Numbered from the stretch's first letter, positions 1 through 10,277 are shown. The stretch is DNA of 64,000 nucleotides from Flavobacterium album (GCF_003096035.1 NZ_CP029186.1:1811001-1875000), one strand, 5' to 3'. Made by a program: numbers and translations. Notes: generated by a model from the letters alone, not told the origin.

Positions 1-206
1 AGATTATAAGGAATACCATCTTTGCACGCCATGGCTATTCGTTCAGGAAAAATTCAATACGTCATTTTTTTGAAGTCAACTATTGGTATGTACCAATATC
101 CAATAATGTGGATAAAGAGCTCACTGCCCTTGAAAAAGAAAATATCGCACTTTTATCAAGATTTGAAAAATATGCCGAAGACTACTATGACAGTTTCGGA
201 AGATAA
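1..206 (+). CDS. YARHG-domain protein, C-terminal end (partial)
   Basis: The plus frame beginning at base 3 is open from the window edge to a TAA at 204-206 and encodes about 67 residues. It contains FARHGYSFRK, which matches the YARHG signature, a small extracellular or periplasmic domain of unknown function named after that motif. After it comes an aromatic stretch (VNYWYVPI) and an acidic, helical tail that ends in DSFGR. The start lies outside the window. Another plus frame (22-252) overlaps the same bases but begins with TTG and resembles nothing known, so I take this frame as the real gene. It ends directly before a terminator shared with groL, which converges on it. No function can be assigned beyond the domain. 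Confidence 0.8.
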   Translation, partial: IIRNTIFARHGYSFRKNSIRHFFEVNYWYVPISNNVDKELTALEKENIALLSRFEKYAEDYYDSFGR

Positions 207-208
207 AA

Positions 209-236
209 AAAGCCGCCTGAATCAACAGGCGGCTTT
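209..236. terminator. Bidirectional intrinsic terminator
   Basis: An 11-bp perfect stem (AAAGCCGCCTG / CAGGCGGCTTT) with a 6-nt loop has an A run on its left, so it can terminate transcription from either side. It separates the YARHG gene from groL. Confidence 0.85.
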
Positions 237-257
237 ACTATTTACAAGATGAAATGA

Positions 258-1895
<1,638 letters not shown>

Positions 1896-1926
1896 TTATG
1901 TTTATATGTGTTTAAATAATAAACTC

Positions 1927-2202
1927 TTAGATTACTGCGAAGATCTCTTCTTCTTTCATGATTAGGTAGTCCTTACCTTCAAATTTCAATTCGGTGCCTG
2001 CATATTTGCCATACAAAACGGTGTCGCCTACCTTCACGGTCATGTCGTGGTCTTTAGTACCGTTACCTACGGCTACGACAATTCCTTTTTGCGGTTTTTC
2101 TTTAGCAGTGTCAGGAATAAAAATTCCAGAAGCAGTTTGTGTTTCTGCAGCAACCGGTTCGATCAGAACACGGTCTGAAAGGGGTTTAATGTTTAAAGCC
2201 AT
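1927..2202 (-). CDS. groS: Co-chaperonin GroES
   Basis: This is the 10-kDa lid of the GroEL cage. The 91 residues include the conserved N-terminal strand LSDRVLIEP, a mobile-loop region ([21 protein letters not shown]) and the closing segment [16 protein letters not shown]. It is the first gene of the groS-groL pair. Its upstream region holds a 6-bp inverted repeat (2246-2270) that may be part of its heat-shock control. No CIRCE element (TTAGCACTC-N9-GAGTGCTAA) was seen, so HrcA control is not indicated. Confidence 0.99.
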   Translation of the reverse strand: MALNIKPLSDRVLIEPVAAETQTASGIFIPDTAKEKPQKGIVVAVGNGTKDHDMTVKVGDTVLYGKYAGTELKFEGKDYLIMKEEEIFAVI

Positions 2203-2245
2203 ATTATTCTCTATTTTATGTTTGTTATTTAAAATTTGTTTTTTG

Positions 2246-2270
2246 ATTGACAGAAATTATGCCAGTCAAT
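2246..2270 (-). promoter_or_regulatory. Inverted repeat upstream of groS
   Basis: ATTGAC-N13-GTCAAT is a perfect 6-bp inverted repeat centred about 55 bp upstream of the groS start. Read on the minus strand the interior is TGGCATAATTTCTG, with a GG-N10-GT layout that only partly resembles a -24/-12 sigma-54 promoter (GG-N10-GC expected). An operator or promoter role is inferred from position alone. Confidence 0.35.
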
Positions 2271-2293
2271 TGAGGGCTGACAAAATTACATAC

Positions 2294-2327
2294 AAAAAAT
2301 GCCGGCACAAATGAGCCGGCATTTTTT
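2294..2327 (-). terminator. Terminator downstream of secG
   Basis: The stem ATGCCGGC / GCCGGCAT has an 8-nt loop and is flanked by A and T runs. On the minus strand it ends in a T6 tail about 20 bp after the secG stop. It closes the miaB-to-secG operon and isolates groS. Confidence 0.85.
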
Positions 2328-2345
2328 ATGGTTTTATTATGAGAA

Positions 2346-2717
2346 TTAATTTGCAGGTTGTGCTGCCGGAGCCGGAGTGCCGCCTTGTGGCTGTGCAGTG
2401 CCCGGTTGTGTTGCCGGTGTTCCCGTTGCCGGTGCTTTAGCAGCCGGAACAGCGCTTTCGTCGATTATTTGCTCTTCACCCGAAAGGTTTGTTGAGAAGC
2501 TAAGGCTTGAAAGCAATATAAGCGCAATAAGGATGGCCGCAAGTGTCCATGTACTTTTATCAAGGAAATCGGTGGTTTTCTGTACGCCTCCCATCATTTG
2601 TGTTCCGCCAACTGCAGAAGACAAGCCGCCGCCTTTAGGGTTTTGAACCATAATTACGACTACCAATAGGAAGCTCACTATTGTTATAAGTACCAGAAAA
2701 ATTGAAAAGTTAACCAT
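2346..2717 (-). CDS. secG: Preprotein translocase subunit SecG
   Basis: This is the small inner-membrane subunit of the SecYEG translocon that assists cycling of SecA-driven export. The 123-residue protein has an N-terminal membrane helix (about residues 4-24), the conserved NPKGGGLSSAVGG loop, a second helix (about 58-77) and then a Pro/Ala/Gln-rich low-complexity tail of about 40 residues. The tail is longer than in E. coli SecG, but such tails are common in Bacteroidota. It is the last gene of the minus-strand operon, 4 bp after the TPR gene, and is followed by a terminator. Confidence 0.95.
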   Translation of the reverse strand: MVNFSIFLVLITIVSFLLVVVIMVQNPKGGGLSSAVGGTQMMGGVQKTTDFLDKSTWTLAAILIALILLSSLSFSTNLSGEEQIIDESAVPAAKAPATGTPATQPGTAQPQGGTPAPAAQPAN

Positions 2718-2721
2718 CGTA

Positions 2722-3642
2722 TTAATTGTTATTTTGTTGTAAAGTCTTTATGTCCGAAATACGGTCTGCAAAGAAAACACTTTTTTCCGGATATTTCAAA
2801 ATTAAAATTTCATAAGCTTGAATGGCTTTTGCATATTTTTTTTGCTCCAGGTAAAGCTTCGCCAGGGTTTCGGTCATCAGGCTCGAATTGTCTTCGGTGC
2901 TGCGCTCAATGGATACCGGCGGAATCGGGCTGTTCTTTACAGGCGCTATCTTCGGGTTGCTTTCTATAAATTTGTCTATCAGCTCCAGTTTTTTAGCTAA
3001 TGAACCGCTGTTTTCAGGCTCAGGGCTTTCCGGTGCTTTTGGTGCATCTTCCCGGTTGATGGGCGCTAACTTCGAAAGCTGCAGCCATTCTGCGAAAGAG
3101 TGTTTTTCCTGGGGGTTGAATTCAAGCGGCTTGCCTATTTCAAGTTTTTCTTCAGCAGCTGTAATTTCAGGCCGGGCTTCCTCAATTTCATTTGCTGTCG
3201 GCTCTTTCGGCACTACAATTTCTTCAGGTTGCGGTTGTACTTCAACCTGCTCATCAGTTCCACCGGCAACTTCAATCAGGCGCTTTATGGATTCTTCAAC
3301 CTTGTCCGTTGGAGAAGGGGGGGAGGTGACAACCTCACTATCAGCCACGGCAATAAGCTCAACGGATTTTTCCTGATCATCAAAGAATTTTTTCTGTACA
3401 CCCTGGAACTGCTCCGATGTAATGAAGTCAAACAGCACTGACCTGTCCGTGGTATAGGCAGCGGTTTTCTTCAGCTCGGTATTGTACCTGAAACTGTCCT
3501 GGTTGTACAGCCCTTTTAAATAAATGGCGCGCGCACTTTGCAGGAACGGGAACTCACTAAGTATCCGTTCCAGCTCGCCTGTTTGCTTATCATTCAGCGA
3601 ATACGGCTTATTTAAAAGTTGTATGTAGTCTTTAGTGTTCAA
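2722..3642 (-). CDS. TPR-containing protein of the lptE-secG operon
   Basis: No named function. The C-terminal 45 residues form a tetratricopeptide-like unit (ETLAKLYLEQKKYAKAIQAY ... YPEKS), usually a protein-docking module. The N-terminal third (DYIQLLNKPYSLNDKQTGEL ... FPFLQSARAIYLKGL) looks helical, and the middle is acidic and Pro/Glu-rich. There is no signal peptide, so it is probably cytoplasmic. The open frame extends upstream to an ATG at 3693, but those 17 codons run through a short intergenic repeat (CAACCATCAACC type). I therefore prefer the TTG at 3642, which gives NTKDYIQLL directly and 306 residues. It lies between lptE and secG, so an envelope-related role is possible but unproven. 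Confidence 0.75.
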   Translation of the reverse strand: MNTKDYIQLLNKPYSLNDKQTGELERILSEFPFLQSARAIYLKGLYNQDSFRYNTELKKTAAYTTDRSVLFDFITSEQFQGVQKKFFDDQEKSVELIAVADSEVVTSPPSPTDKVEESIKRLIEVAGGTDEQVEVQPQPEEIVVPKEPTANEIEEARPEITAAEEKLEIGKPLEFNPQEKHSFAEWLQLSKLAPINREDAPKAPESPEPENSGSLAKKLELIDKFIESNPKIAPVKNSPIPPVSIERSTEDNSSLMTETLAKLYLEQKKYAKAIQAYEILILKYPEKSVFFADRISDIKTLQQNNN

Positions 3643-3721
3643 ATTAGTTGTCGGTTGATGGTTGATGGTTGTTGGGTCGCAGCTGTCTGGCAACTATCAA
3701 CCGGCAACTGTCAACCAAAAA
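3643..3721. repeat. Short intergenic repeat of GTTGAxxGTTGCC/CAACC units
   Basis: The gap between lptE and the TPR gene consists of short direct and inverted units: on the plus strand GGTTGATGGTTGATGG, then CAACTATCAACC and CAACTGTCAACC. The two halves are complementary and could form a hairpin. Similar low-complexity units are common between Flavobacteriaceae genes. Confidence 0.6.
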
Positions 3722-4237
3722 TTACCATTTCGCAAGCGATTCATTAAATATATCCTGGGTTATCCTTTCAAAGATGTCTTCCAGCGCCGCTGTAAGTGTA
3801 GGTCCCGTTGGCAGGTTGTCGCCTGCGTAATCATGGTAGAAGCTGAAGCGCTTCTCGAAGTTATCATCTTCTTTATTCTTGTTCGTAAAGCGCACCATTA
3901 CTGATATCGTGAGCCTGTTCTGCGATGCCCTTTGATTAGCCGTTGCGGTCATCGGACTCACACGGTATTCCACGATTTCCCCTTCATAAACCAGGTCGCC
4001 GCCGGATGTGGTGAGGCTAAGGTTGGTCTGGTTCAGTATCAGGTTTTGCAGTCTTTGCGTAAAGGTACGCTCGATACCCGGCTCTACCAGTTCGGCATTA
4101 TTCTGGAAATAATTTACCTGGAACGTCTTTGCGTCGATCTTGCCCGTACCCGTAAAATTGTATACAGAACAGCCGCTCAGCGTAAATAATACGGCCAGCA
4201 CCATCAAAATTTTTATATGCTTCATCACTTGTGTCAT
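3722..4237 (-). CDS. lptE: LptE-family LPS-assembly lipoprotein
   Basis: LptE is the outer-membrane lipoprotein that plugs the LptD barrel and helps insert lipopolysaccharide. This 171-residue protein has a lipoprotein signal with lipobox LSGC at about residues 20-23. It is followed by a hydrophilic domain with the VEPGIERTFTQRLQNLI segment and the late GPTLTAALEDIFERITQDIFN helix that are typical of the Bacteroidota LptE family. A second in-frame ATG four codons in (MKHIKIL) is an equally good start. The gene starts 3 bp after the sigma-54 activator stop, so the two are almost certainly co-transcribed. LptD is not in this window. Confidence 0.88.
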   Translation of the reverse strand: MTQVMKHIKILMVLAVLFTLSGCSVYNFTGTGKIDAKTFQVNYFQNNAELVEPGIERTFTQRLQNLILNQTNLSLTTSGGDLVYEGEIVEYRVSPMTATANQRASQNRLTISVMVRFTNKNKEDDNFEKRFSFYHDYAGDNLPTGPTLTAALEDIFERITQDIFNESLAKW

Positions 4238-4240
4238 GGA

Positions 4241-5512
4241 CTATAAGTCAAATTGTTTTATTTTCCGGTACAGTGTCCGTTCAGATATACCGAGTTCGTC
4301 GGCAGCGGCCTTGCGCTTTCCTTTGTTGCGTTCCAGCGCTTTTTTTATAAGCTCGATCTCCTTTTCGTCAAGCCTCAGTGTCTCTTCTTCCTCAACGGTC
4401 TCGGCGAAAAGGTAGTTGTCATCATCGTCCTCATGATGCTCCACCGGTTCCGGCCTTTGTACCTTTTGCGGCGCAAATACTTCAGGCCTTGGCAGGTCTT
4501 CAAAATCGCTGTGGCTATCTACGCCCGAACCGTATATTTTTTGTATCAGCCCTTTGTTGGATTCCTGCACCTTGTTGGTATTGCCGTTCTGCATGAGTTC
4601 CATTGTGAGCTTCTTCAGGTCGTTCAGGTCGCTTTTCATGTCGAACAGCACCTTATATAGTATCTCCCGTTCGTTGCTGAAGTCGCTTTCTGCTTTCTGC
4701 CCTTTTACGACAGCGGGCAGGTTTGTCCCCGCTTCGGGTAAATAGTGATGCAGCGTAGCCAGCGAAATATTACGGTTCGTCTCTAAAACGGAGATCTGCT
4801 CGGCTACATTGCGCAATTGGCGGATATTTCCGCCCCAGCGGTAATTTTGCAGCATCTGCACGGCATTATCATCCAGCTTTATAGGCGGCATTTTGTATTT
4901 ATGGGCAAAGTCGGAGGAAAACTTGCGGAACAGCAGATGTATGTCGTCCTGCCTTTCACGAAGCGGCGGTAACGCTATCTCCACAGTGCTCAAACGGTAA
5001 TACAGGTCCTCACGGAACTTGCCTTTCTCGATAGCATCGAACATATTTACGTTGGTTGCAGCCACAATTCGAACATTGGTCTTTTGCACCTGCGACGAAC
5101 CTACTTTGATGAACTCGCCGTTCTCCAATACACGCAGCAGCCTTACCTGAGTGGTAAGCGGCAGTTCGCCTACTTCATCAAGGAAAATAGTACCGCCGTC
5201 GGCTACTTCAAAATAGCCTTCACGGGTACCGGTAGCCCCTGTAAATGCCCCTTTCTCGTGCCCGAAAAGCTCACTGTCGATAGTCCCTTCGGGAATGGCA
5301 CCGCAGTTTACGGCAATATATTTGCCATGCTTCCTGTGCGACAGGGCATGTATGATTTTCGGGATACTTTCCTTACCTACACCGCTCTCGCCCGTAACCA
5401 GTACCGAAATATCGGTAGGTGCCACCTGTATGGCCTTTTCCACAGCGCGGTTCAGCTTAGGATCGTTCCCTATAATTTCAAATCGTTGTTTAATAGCTTG
5501 TACGCTTTCCAT
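4241..5512 (-). CDS. Sigma-54-dependent transcriptional activator lacking a sensor domain
   Basis: This is an AAA+ enhancer-binding protein that uses ATP to open RpoN-RNA polymerase promoters. In the 423 residues I see Walker A GESGVGKE (41-48), the sigma-54-contacting loop GAFTGA (88-93), Walker B GGTIFLDEVGEL (106-117), the arginine-finger region (PPLRERQDD) and a C-terminal Fis-type helix-turn-helix (KRKAAADELGISERTLYRKI). The AAA+ domain starts almost at residue 1, so there is no receiver, GAF or PAS domain. About 130 mostly acidic residues separate it from the helix-turn-helix. Activity is therefore probably controlled by level or by a partner protein. It sits between a YcxB-like gene and lptE. 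Its target promoters are unknown. Confidence 0.93.
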   Translation of the reverse strand: MESVQAIKQRFEIIGNDPKLNRAVEKAIQVAPTDISVLVTGESGVGKESIPKIIHALSHRKHGKYIAVNCGAIPEGTIDSELFGHEKGAFTGATGTREGYFEVADGGTIFLDEVGELPLTTQVRLLRVLENGEFIKVGSSQVQKTNVRIVAATNVNMFDAIEKGKFREDLYYRLSTVEIALPPLRERQDDIHLLFRKFSSDFAHKYKMPPIKLDDNAVQMLQNYRWGGNIRQLRNVAEQISVLETNRNISLATLHHYLPEAGTNLPAVVKGQKAESDFSNEREILYKVLFDMKSDLNDLKKLTMELMQNGNTNKVQESNKGLIQKIYGSGVDSHSDFEDLPRPEVFAPQKVQRPEPVEHHEDDDDNYLFAETVEEEETLRLDEKEIELIKKALERNKGKRKAAADELGISERTLYRKIKQFDL

Positions 5513-5527
5513 ATATTTTATCGCTAA

Positions 5528-6046
5528 TTATTTGAGCGACACTTTAACTTTTGGATTCAGAGACCTGAAAAATGATTTCAAATCTTCGATACTAAAATCT
5601 GTAATTTGCTTTTTGTCAATTATCTGATATTGCACCTTATTCCTGTAGAGTAAAAACCAGTCTTCAGTTTCCGTTATTTTTTCAAAATCGTTCCAGGGCA
5701 TCCTGTTTTCAAATCCTTCTCCTTTTGCAAACATCCCTTCCGAAGAAAATGTAAACGTTATATTTCTGTAAAACCTTATATTTTTTCTGTAATCGTTTTT
5801 TATCTTTTTTTTGAAAAAAAACAAAAGTGCAATTATTAAAACAAAGCAGATAATAAATGGGAAAAAAGTCAGGATACTGTATTCCGTTTCATTAAAACCA
5901 TCATATATATTTACTGCATTTATCGATGAAAAAATAATCAGGACTAACATTAGAATTGTAAGCTTCCTTGTAAATAACAGTTTTGAAGCTGCTTTTCGAA
6001 CAGTTTCCTCATTAAGGCTTTGATGAATGGTATATTGCTGAGACAT
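5528..6046 (-). CDS. YcxB-like membrane protein
   Basis: The 172-residue protein has two membrane helices (about residues 28-47 and 57-77) followed by a cytosolic domain with the pattern FTFSSEGMFAKGEGFENRMPWNDFEKITETEDWFLLYRN. That pattern is characteristic of the YcxB-like C-terminal domain, whose function is unknown. It is separated by 3 bp from miaB upstream and 15 bp from the sigma-54 activator downstream, so it is an internal gene of the operon. It could act as a membrane partner of the sensorless activator that follows, but that is only an inference from position. Confidence 0.75.
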   Translation of the reverse strand: MSQQYTIHQSLNEETVRKAASKLLFTRKLTILMLVLIIFSSINAVNIYDGFNETEYSILTFFPFIICFVLIIALLFFFKKKIKNDYRKNIRFYRNITFTFSSEGMFAKGEGFENRMPWNDFEKITETEDWFLLYRNKVQYQIIDKKQITDFSIEDLKSFFRSLNPKVKVSLK

Positions 6047-6049
6047 AAA

Positions 6050-7501
6050 TTATAATGTCATTATTTCGCTATATCCCACTGCTTCACCAATCAACGTAGC
6101 CGATGTACATTCGCTCACCAGTACATTTACAAAGTCACCCGGCTTGTAATTGCCTTTTGGGAAAACCACAACCGTGTTTTGCGAGTTGCGCCCGCTCCAG
6201 TGCTGGTCTGAACGCCTCGATTCTTTCTCAACAAGTACTTCTACAATTTGGCCTACAAAGCGCTGGGTACGGCCCAGGGCTATCTGCTGCTGAAGGTTGA
6301 TGATCTCCACGAGCCTGCGGTTCTTTACATCGTCCGGTACGTCGTCAACCATTTTACGCGCGGCCAGTGTTCCCGGGCGCTCGGAGTAAGCGAACATAAA
6401 CCCGAAGTCATATTTGCAATGCTCCATGAGGCTCAGCGTATCCTGGTGGTCTTCCTCGGTTTCGGTAGGGAAGCCCGCTATCATATCCTGCGACAATGAT
6501 ATTTCAGGAATGATGCGGTAAATGTTGTCTACCAGCGCCATATATTCCTCACGCGTGTGCTGGCGGTTCATCTCCTTTAATATACGTGTGCTGCCGCTTT
6601 GTACCGGGAGATGGACGTACTTGCATATATTATGGTGTTTTGCCATTACCTCAATCACCTCCAGGTGCATGTCCTGCGGGTTGGATGTCGAGAAACGAAA
6701 ACGCATTTTAGGGAAGGCAGTGGCCGCCATATCCAGCAGCTGTGCGAAGTCGACCGCAGTGGCTTTCTGCATTTCAGAGGCTTTTACAAAGTCTTTCTTC
6801 AGGCCTCCGCCGTACCAAAGGTAGCTGTCTACGTTCTGGCCAAGCAGGGTGATCTCCTTAAAGCCCCTGTCCCAGAGGTCCTGTATCTCTTCCATGATGC
6901 TTTGCGGCTCACGGCTGCGCTCACGCCCACGGGTAAATGGCACCACGCAGAAAGTACACATATTATCGCAACCGCGTGTGATGGAAACAAAAGCCGTCAC
7001 GCCGTTGCTGTTGAGTCGCACGGGGGCAATGTCGCCGTAGGTTTCCTCCTTGGAAAGAATAACATTAATAGCGTCGCGGCCTTCATCCACTTCCTTCAGC
7101 AGGTTGGGAATGTCCTTGTAGGCATCCGGCCCTACGACCATATCTACTATTTTTTCTTCTTCCAGGAACTGGCTTTTCAGGCGCTCGGCCATACAGCCCA
7201 GCACGCCCACCTTCATTCCCGGGTTTATCTTTTTTACAGCATTATATTTTTCGAGCCTTTTGCGCACGGTCTGTTCTGCCTTATCGCGAATAGAGCAGGT
7301 GTTTACCAATACAAGGTCGGCCTCCTCAATGTTCTGGGTGGTGTTGAAGCCTTCATTGGCAAGTATGGAAGCCACGATCTCGCTGTCCGAGAAGTTCATC
7401 TGGCAGCCGTAGCTTTCTATAAATAGCTTTTTTGTATTTCCTTCTTTTTGCTCCAAAACAAGGCTCTGTCCCTGTTTGTTTTCTTCAATTATCTTCTCCA
7501 T
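6050..7501 (-). CDS. miaB: tRNA-2-methylthio-N6-dimethylallyladenosine synthase MiaB
   Basis: MiaB is a radical-SAM methylthiotransferase that adds a methylthio group to i6A37 of tRNAs reading U-starting codons. The N-terminal UPF0004 domain carries ESYGCQMNFSDSE. The radical-SAM cluster motif CDNMCTFC (CxxxCxxC) follows, then the HLPVQSGS region, and a C-terminal TRAM domain (QIVEVLVEKES...). The open frame extends 10 codons further upstream, but the ATG at 7501 gives MEKIIEENKQ, the usual N-terminus in this group, with a 483-residue product. It is the first gene of the six-gene minus-strand operon ending in secG. Confidence 0.96.
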   Translation of the reverse strand: MEKIIEENKQGQSLVLEQKEGNTKKLFIESYGCQMNFSDSEIVASILANEGFNTTQNIEEADLVLVNTCSIRDKAEQTVRKRLEKYNAVKKINPGMKVGVLGCMAERLKSQFLEEEKIVDMVVGPDAYKDIPNLLKEVDEGRDAINVILSKEETYGDIAPVRLNSNGVTAFVSITRGCDNMCTFCVVPFTRGRERSREPQSIMEEIQDLWDRGFKEITLLGQNVDSYLWYGGGLKKDFVKASEMQKATAVDFAQLLDMAATAFPKMRFRFSTSNPQDMHLEVIEVMAKHHNICKYVHLPVQSGSTRILKEMNRQHTREEYMALVDNIYRIIPEISLSQDMIAGFPTETEEDHQDTLSLMEHCKYDFGFMFAYSERPGTLAARKMVDDVPDDVKNRRLVEIINLQQQIALGRTQRFVGQIVEVLVEKESRRSDQHWSGRNSQNTVVVFPKGNYKPGDFVNVLVSECTSATLIGEAVGYSEIMTL

Positions 7502-7722
7502 ATCGCTTTGGCGGTGCATTTTAGACGGCAAAGATACTATTTAATTCAATATTATGACAAGTTGACAGGATGTTGTTGTGTAAAATTATATGACGATTTT
7601 TAGGGTGATTTTCTATTTTACACCTCTACTATTATATGTTTTAATGTACTCTGACAGGCCTGTTGTTTCTCAAAATATGTGTAATTAAATCGACGTGCAT
7701 TACAATATTTAAAAAAATCACA

Positions 7723-7730
7723 TACTTTTG
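7723..7730 (+). promoter_or_regulatory. Bacteroidota -7 box for topA
   Basis: TACTTTTG fits the Bacteroidota -7 consensus TAnnTTTG and lies 18 bp before the topA ATG at 7749. No clear TTG -33 element was found at the expected spacing. The -7 position argues against the in-frame TTG at 7728 as the start, because that TTG is part of the promoter. Confidence 0.7.
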
Positions 7731-7748
7731 CGACCAAAGAAAAGTATA

Positions 7749-10268
7749 ATGGCAAAGAATTTAGTGATCGTTGAGTCGCCTGCAAAGGCGAAAACCATAG
7801 AGAAATTTTTAGGGGCGGGCTTTCAGGTGGAGTCAAGCTTTGGCCACATTGCCGACCTTCCGAGCAAGGAAATAGGAGTGGATGTGGTAAATGGCTTCAA
7901 ACCAAAATATGAAGTATCCTCCGATAAAAAGGCGTTGGTCAAAAAGCTCAAAGATCTTTCTAAATCAGCCGAAATGGTTTGGCTGGCTTCCGATGAGGAC
8001 CGCGAGGGTGAGGCTATTGCATGGCACCTGGCGGAAGAACTGAAACTGGACAAGGCAAAAACAAAGCGCATCGTTTTCCACGAGATCACCAAGACAGCCA
8101 TACAAAAAGCGATAGAGAACCCAAGGGACATCAATTATGATCTTGTTAATGCACAACAGGCGCGCCGTGTGCTCGACAGGCTTGTGGGGTATGAGCTTTC
8201 GCCGGTGCTTTGGAAAAAGGTAAAAAGCGGGCTTTCGGCAGGAAGGGTACAATCGGTATCCGTTCGCCTGATCGTAGAGCGCGAGCGCGAGATACAAAAT
8301 TTCAAAGCCGAGGGGTCTTACAGCATCACCGCCGAATTTGTAAATGAAGCAGGTAAGTCCTTTAAAGCAAAGCTTCCGAAAAATTTTGCGACCAAACAGG
8401 AAGCACAGGATTTTTTAAATAAAAATATAGGCTCTATATATAAGGTGTCGGACCTTGAGACCAAGCCGGCAAAAAAGTCGCCCGCAGCGCCGTTCACCAC
8501 GTCAACCTTACAGCAGGAAGCAGCACGAAAATTGTATTTCCCTGTGGGAGTTACCATGATGATGGCACAGCGCCTGTATGAGGCCGGGCTTATAACCTAC
8601 ATGAGGACCGACAGCGTGAACCTTTCGCAGGAAGCGATGGGTGCGGCTGAAGCAGAGATTATAAGGTCGTACGGCAAGGAGTTCAGCAAGCCGCGTACTT
8701 ATGCTACAAAAAGTAAGGGCGCACAGGAAGCGCACGAAGCCATCCGCCCTACAGACATGACCCGCCACACGGTGAATATCGACCGTGACCAGGCCAGGCT
8801 ATATGACCTGATATGGAAGCGTACCGTAGCTTCGCAAATGAGCGATGCGCAACTGGAACGTACTAACGTAAAGATAGAAGCCAACAACCACAAAGAGCTG
8901 TTTACCGCATCGGGCGAAGTGCTTTTGTTCGAAGGCTTCCTTAAAGTGTACCTGGAAGGCAACGATGATGAGGATACGGAACAGGAAGGGATGCTGCCTG
9001 CACTACAGGTAAATGAGAAATTATTGAATAATTATATTACGGCAACCGAGCGCTTTTCGAGGCCGCCTGCCCGCTATACCGAGGCTGCATTGGTTAAAAA
9101 GCTCGAGGAGCTTGGTATCGGCCGCCCGTCTACGTATGCACCTACGATTTCTACCATCATCAACAGGAATTATGTTGAGAAAGGTAACTTCGAGGGTCAT
9201 GAAAGGAAATACAGCCAGCTTATATTGAAAGGCGCTTCGGTGACGCAGCAGGAGCTTTCTGAAAACGTAGGTTCTGATAAAGGGAAGCTCGTGCCAACCG
9301 ATATAGGTATTATTGTAAATGACTTCCTCGTTAACCATTTCGAAACGATACTTGATTATAACTTTACCGCCAAGGTAGAGCAGGATTTTGACGAGATAGC
9401 TTCGGGCAATGAGGACTGGACGAAAATGATGACCGATTTTTACGGGCATTTCCATCCAACCGTTATAAATGTTGAAAAAACAGCCGAACGCGAATCAGGC
9501 GAAAGGATATTGGGCACTGACCCGAAAACAGGCAAGCCGGTGAGCGTGCGTTTGGGTAAATTCGGTGCAATGGCCCAGATTGGCGATGCTGAAGATGAGA
9601 ACAAGCAGTTCGCAAGCTTGTTGCCGGAGCAGAATATAGGCAGTATCACGCTCGACCAGGCACTTGGATTGTTCCTGCTGCCAAAGAACCTTGGTACTTA
9701 CAAAGGAGAAGAAGTAGAAGTGAACAATGGTCGTTTCGGTCCGTATGTGCGCTTTGGCAAAATGTTCATTTCACTCCCTAAAGGCGAAGACCCGCTCGAT
9801 GTTACTTTTGAAAGGGCACAGGCGCTGATCAGCGAAAAAGAGCAGGCCGATGCGCCTATCGGTATGTATGAAGGGCAGCCGGTACAGAAAGGTGTTGGGC
9901 GTTTCGGGCCATTCATCAAATGGAACGGCATGTTCATCAATGTGAGCAAAAAATACAATTTCGATAACCTTTCGCAATCCGACCTTGAAAACCTTATTGA
10001 AGATAAACTTCAGAAAGATGTTGATAAGGTGATCCACAACTGGGAAGCCGAAGGCATAAAGGTAGAAAAAGCCCGTTGGGGGCGCTCTGTTATCCTGAAA
10101 GGGAAAACCAAGATCGAGCTCAACAAAGATATAGACGCCGCAAAGCTTACCCTCGACCAGGTAAAAGCCATGATAGAGGAGAAGGCTCCGGCAAAGAAAA
10201 CAGCAGCTAAAAAAGCGCCCGCTAAGAAAGCGCCGGCTAAAAAAACAGCAGCAGTAAAAAAGAAATAA
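7749..10268 (+). CDS. topA: DNA topoisomerase I
   Basis: This is a type IA topoisomerase that relaxes negative supercoils. The N-terminal Toprim domain begins KNLVIVESPAKAKTIEKFLG and includes the metal site SDEDREGEAIAWHL. The catalytic tyrosine lies in ITYMRTDSVNLS. Downstream are several repeated C-terminal modules (for example GRFGPYVRFGKMF and GRFGPFIKWNGMF), which replace the Cys4 zinc fingers of the E. coli enzyme. A Lys/Ala/Pro-rich tail (AKKAPAKKAPAKK) probably binds DNA. The ATG at 7749 is chosen over an upstream TTG that overlaps the promoter, giving 839 residues. The next gene starts 9 bp downstream. Confidence 0.98.
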   Translation: MAKNLVIVESPAKAKTIEKFLGAGFQVESSFGHIADLPSKEIGVDVVNGFKPKYEVSSDKKALVKKLKDLSKSAEMVWLASDEDREGEAIAWHLAEELKLDKAKTKRIVFHEITKTAIQKAIENPRDINYDLVNAQQARRVLDRLVGYELSPVLWKKVKSGLSAGRVQSVSVRLIVEREREIQNFKAEGSYSITAEFVNEAGKSFKAKLPKNFATKQEAQDFLNKNIGSIYKVSDLETKPAKKSPAAPFTTSTLQQEAARKLYFPVGVTMMMAQRLYEAGLITYMRTDSVNLSQEAMGAAEAEIIRSYGKEFSKPRTYATKSKGAQEAHEAIRPTDMTRHTVNIDRDQARLYDLIWKRTVASQMSDAQLERTNVKIEANNHKELFTASGEVLLFEGFLKVYLEGNDDEDTEQEGMLPALQVNEKLLNNYITATERFSRPPARYTEAALVKKLEELGIGRPSTYAPTISTIINRNYVEKGNFEGHERKYSQLILKGASVTQQELSENVGSDKGKLVPTDIGIIVNDFLVNHFETILDYNFTAKVEQDFDEIASGNEDWTKMMTDFYGHFHPTVINVEKTAERESGERILGTDPKTGKPVSVRLGKFGAMAQIGDAEDENKQFASLLPEQNIGSITLDQALGLFLLPKNLGTYKGEEVEVNNGRFGPYVRFGKMFISLPKGEDPLDVTFERAQALISEKEQADAPIGMYEGQPVQKGVGRFGPFIKWNGMFINVSKKYNFDNLSQSDLENLIEDKLQKDVDKVIHNWEAEGIKVEKARWGRSVILKGKTKIELNKDIDAAKLTLDQVKAMIEEKAPAKKTAAKKAPAKKAPAKKTAAVKKK

Positions 10269-10277
10269 ACAGCGACA

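Noticed and set aside
22..252. 76-residue plus-strand open frame at the left edge
   Set aside because: It begins with TTG, has no recognisable pattern and overlaps both the YARHG frame and the terminator. The neighbouring frame carries a clear domain signature.
2246..2270. Sigma-54 promoter for groS
   Set aside because: The spacing of the GG element is suitable but the -12 GC dinucleotide is absent (GT instead), and the match is within chance expectation for an AT-rich leader.
7618..7836. 72-residue minus-strand frame upstream of topA
   Set aside because: It overlaps the topA promoter and start and shows no recognisable pattern.
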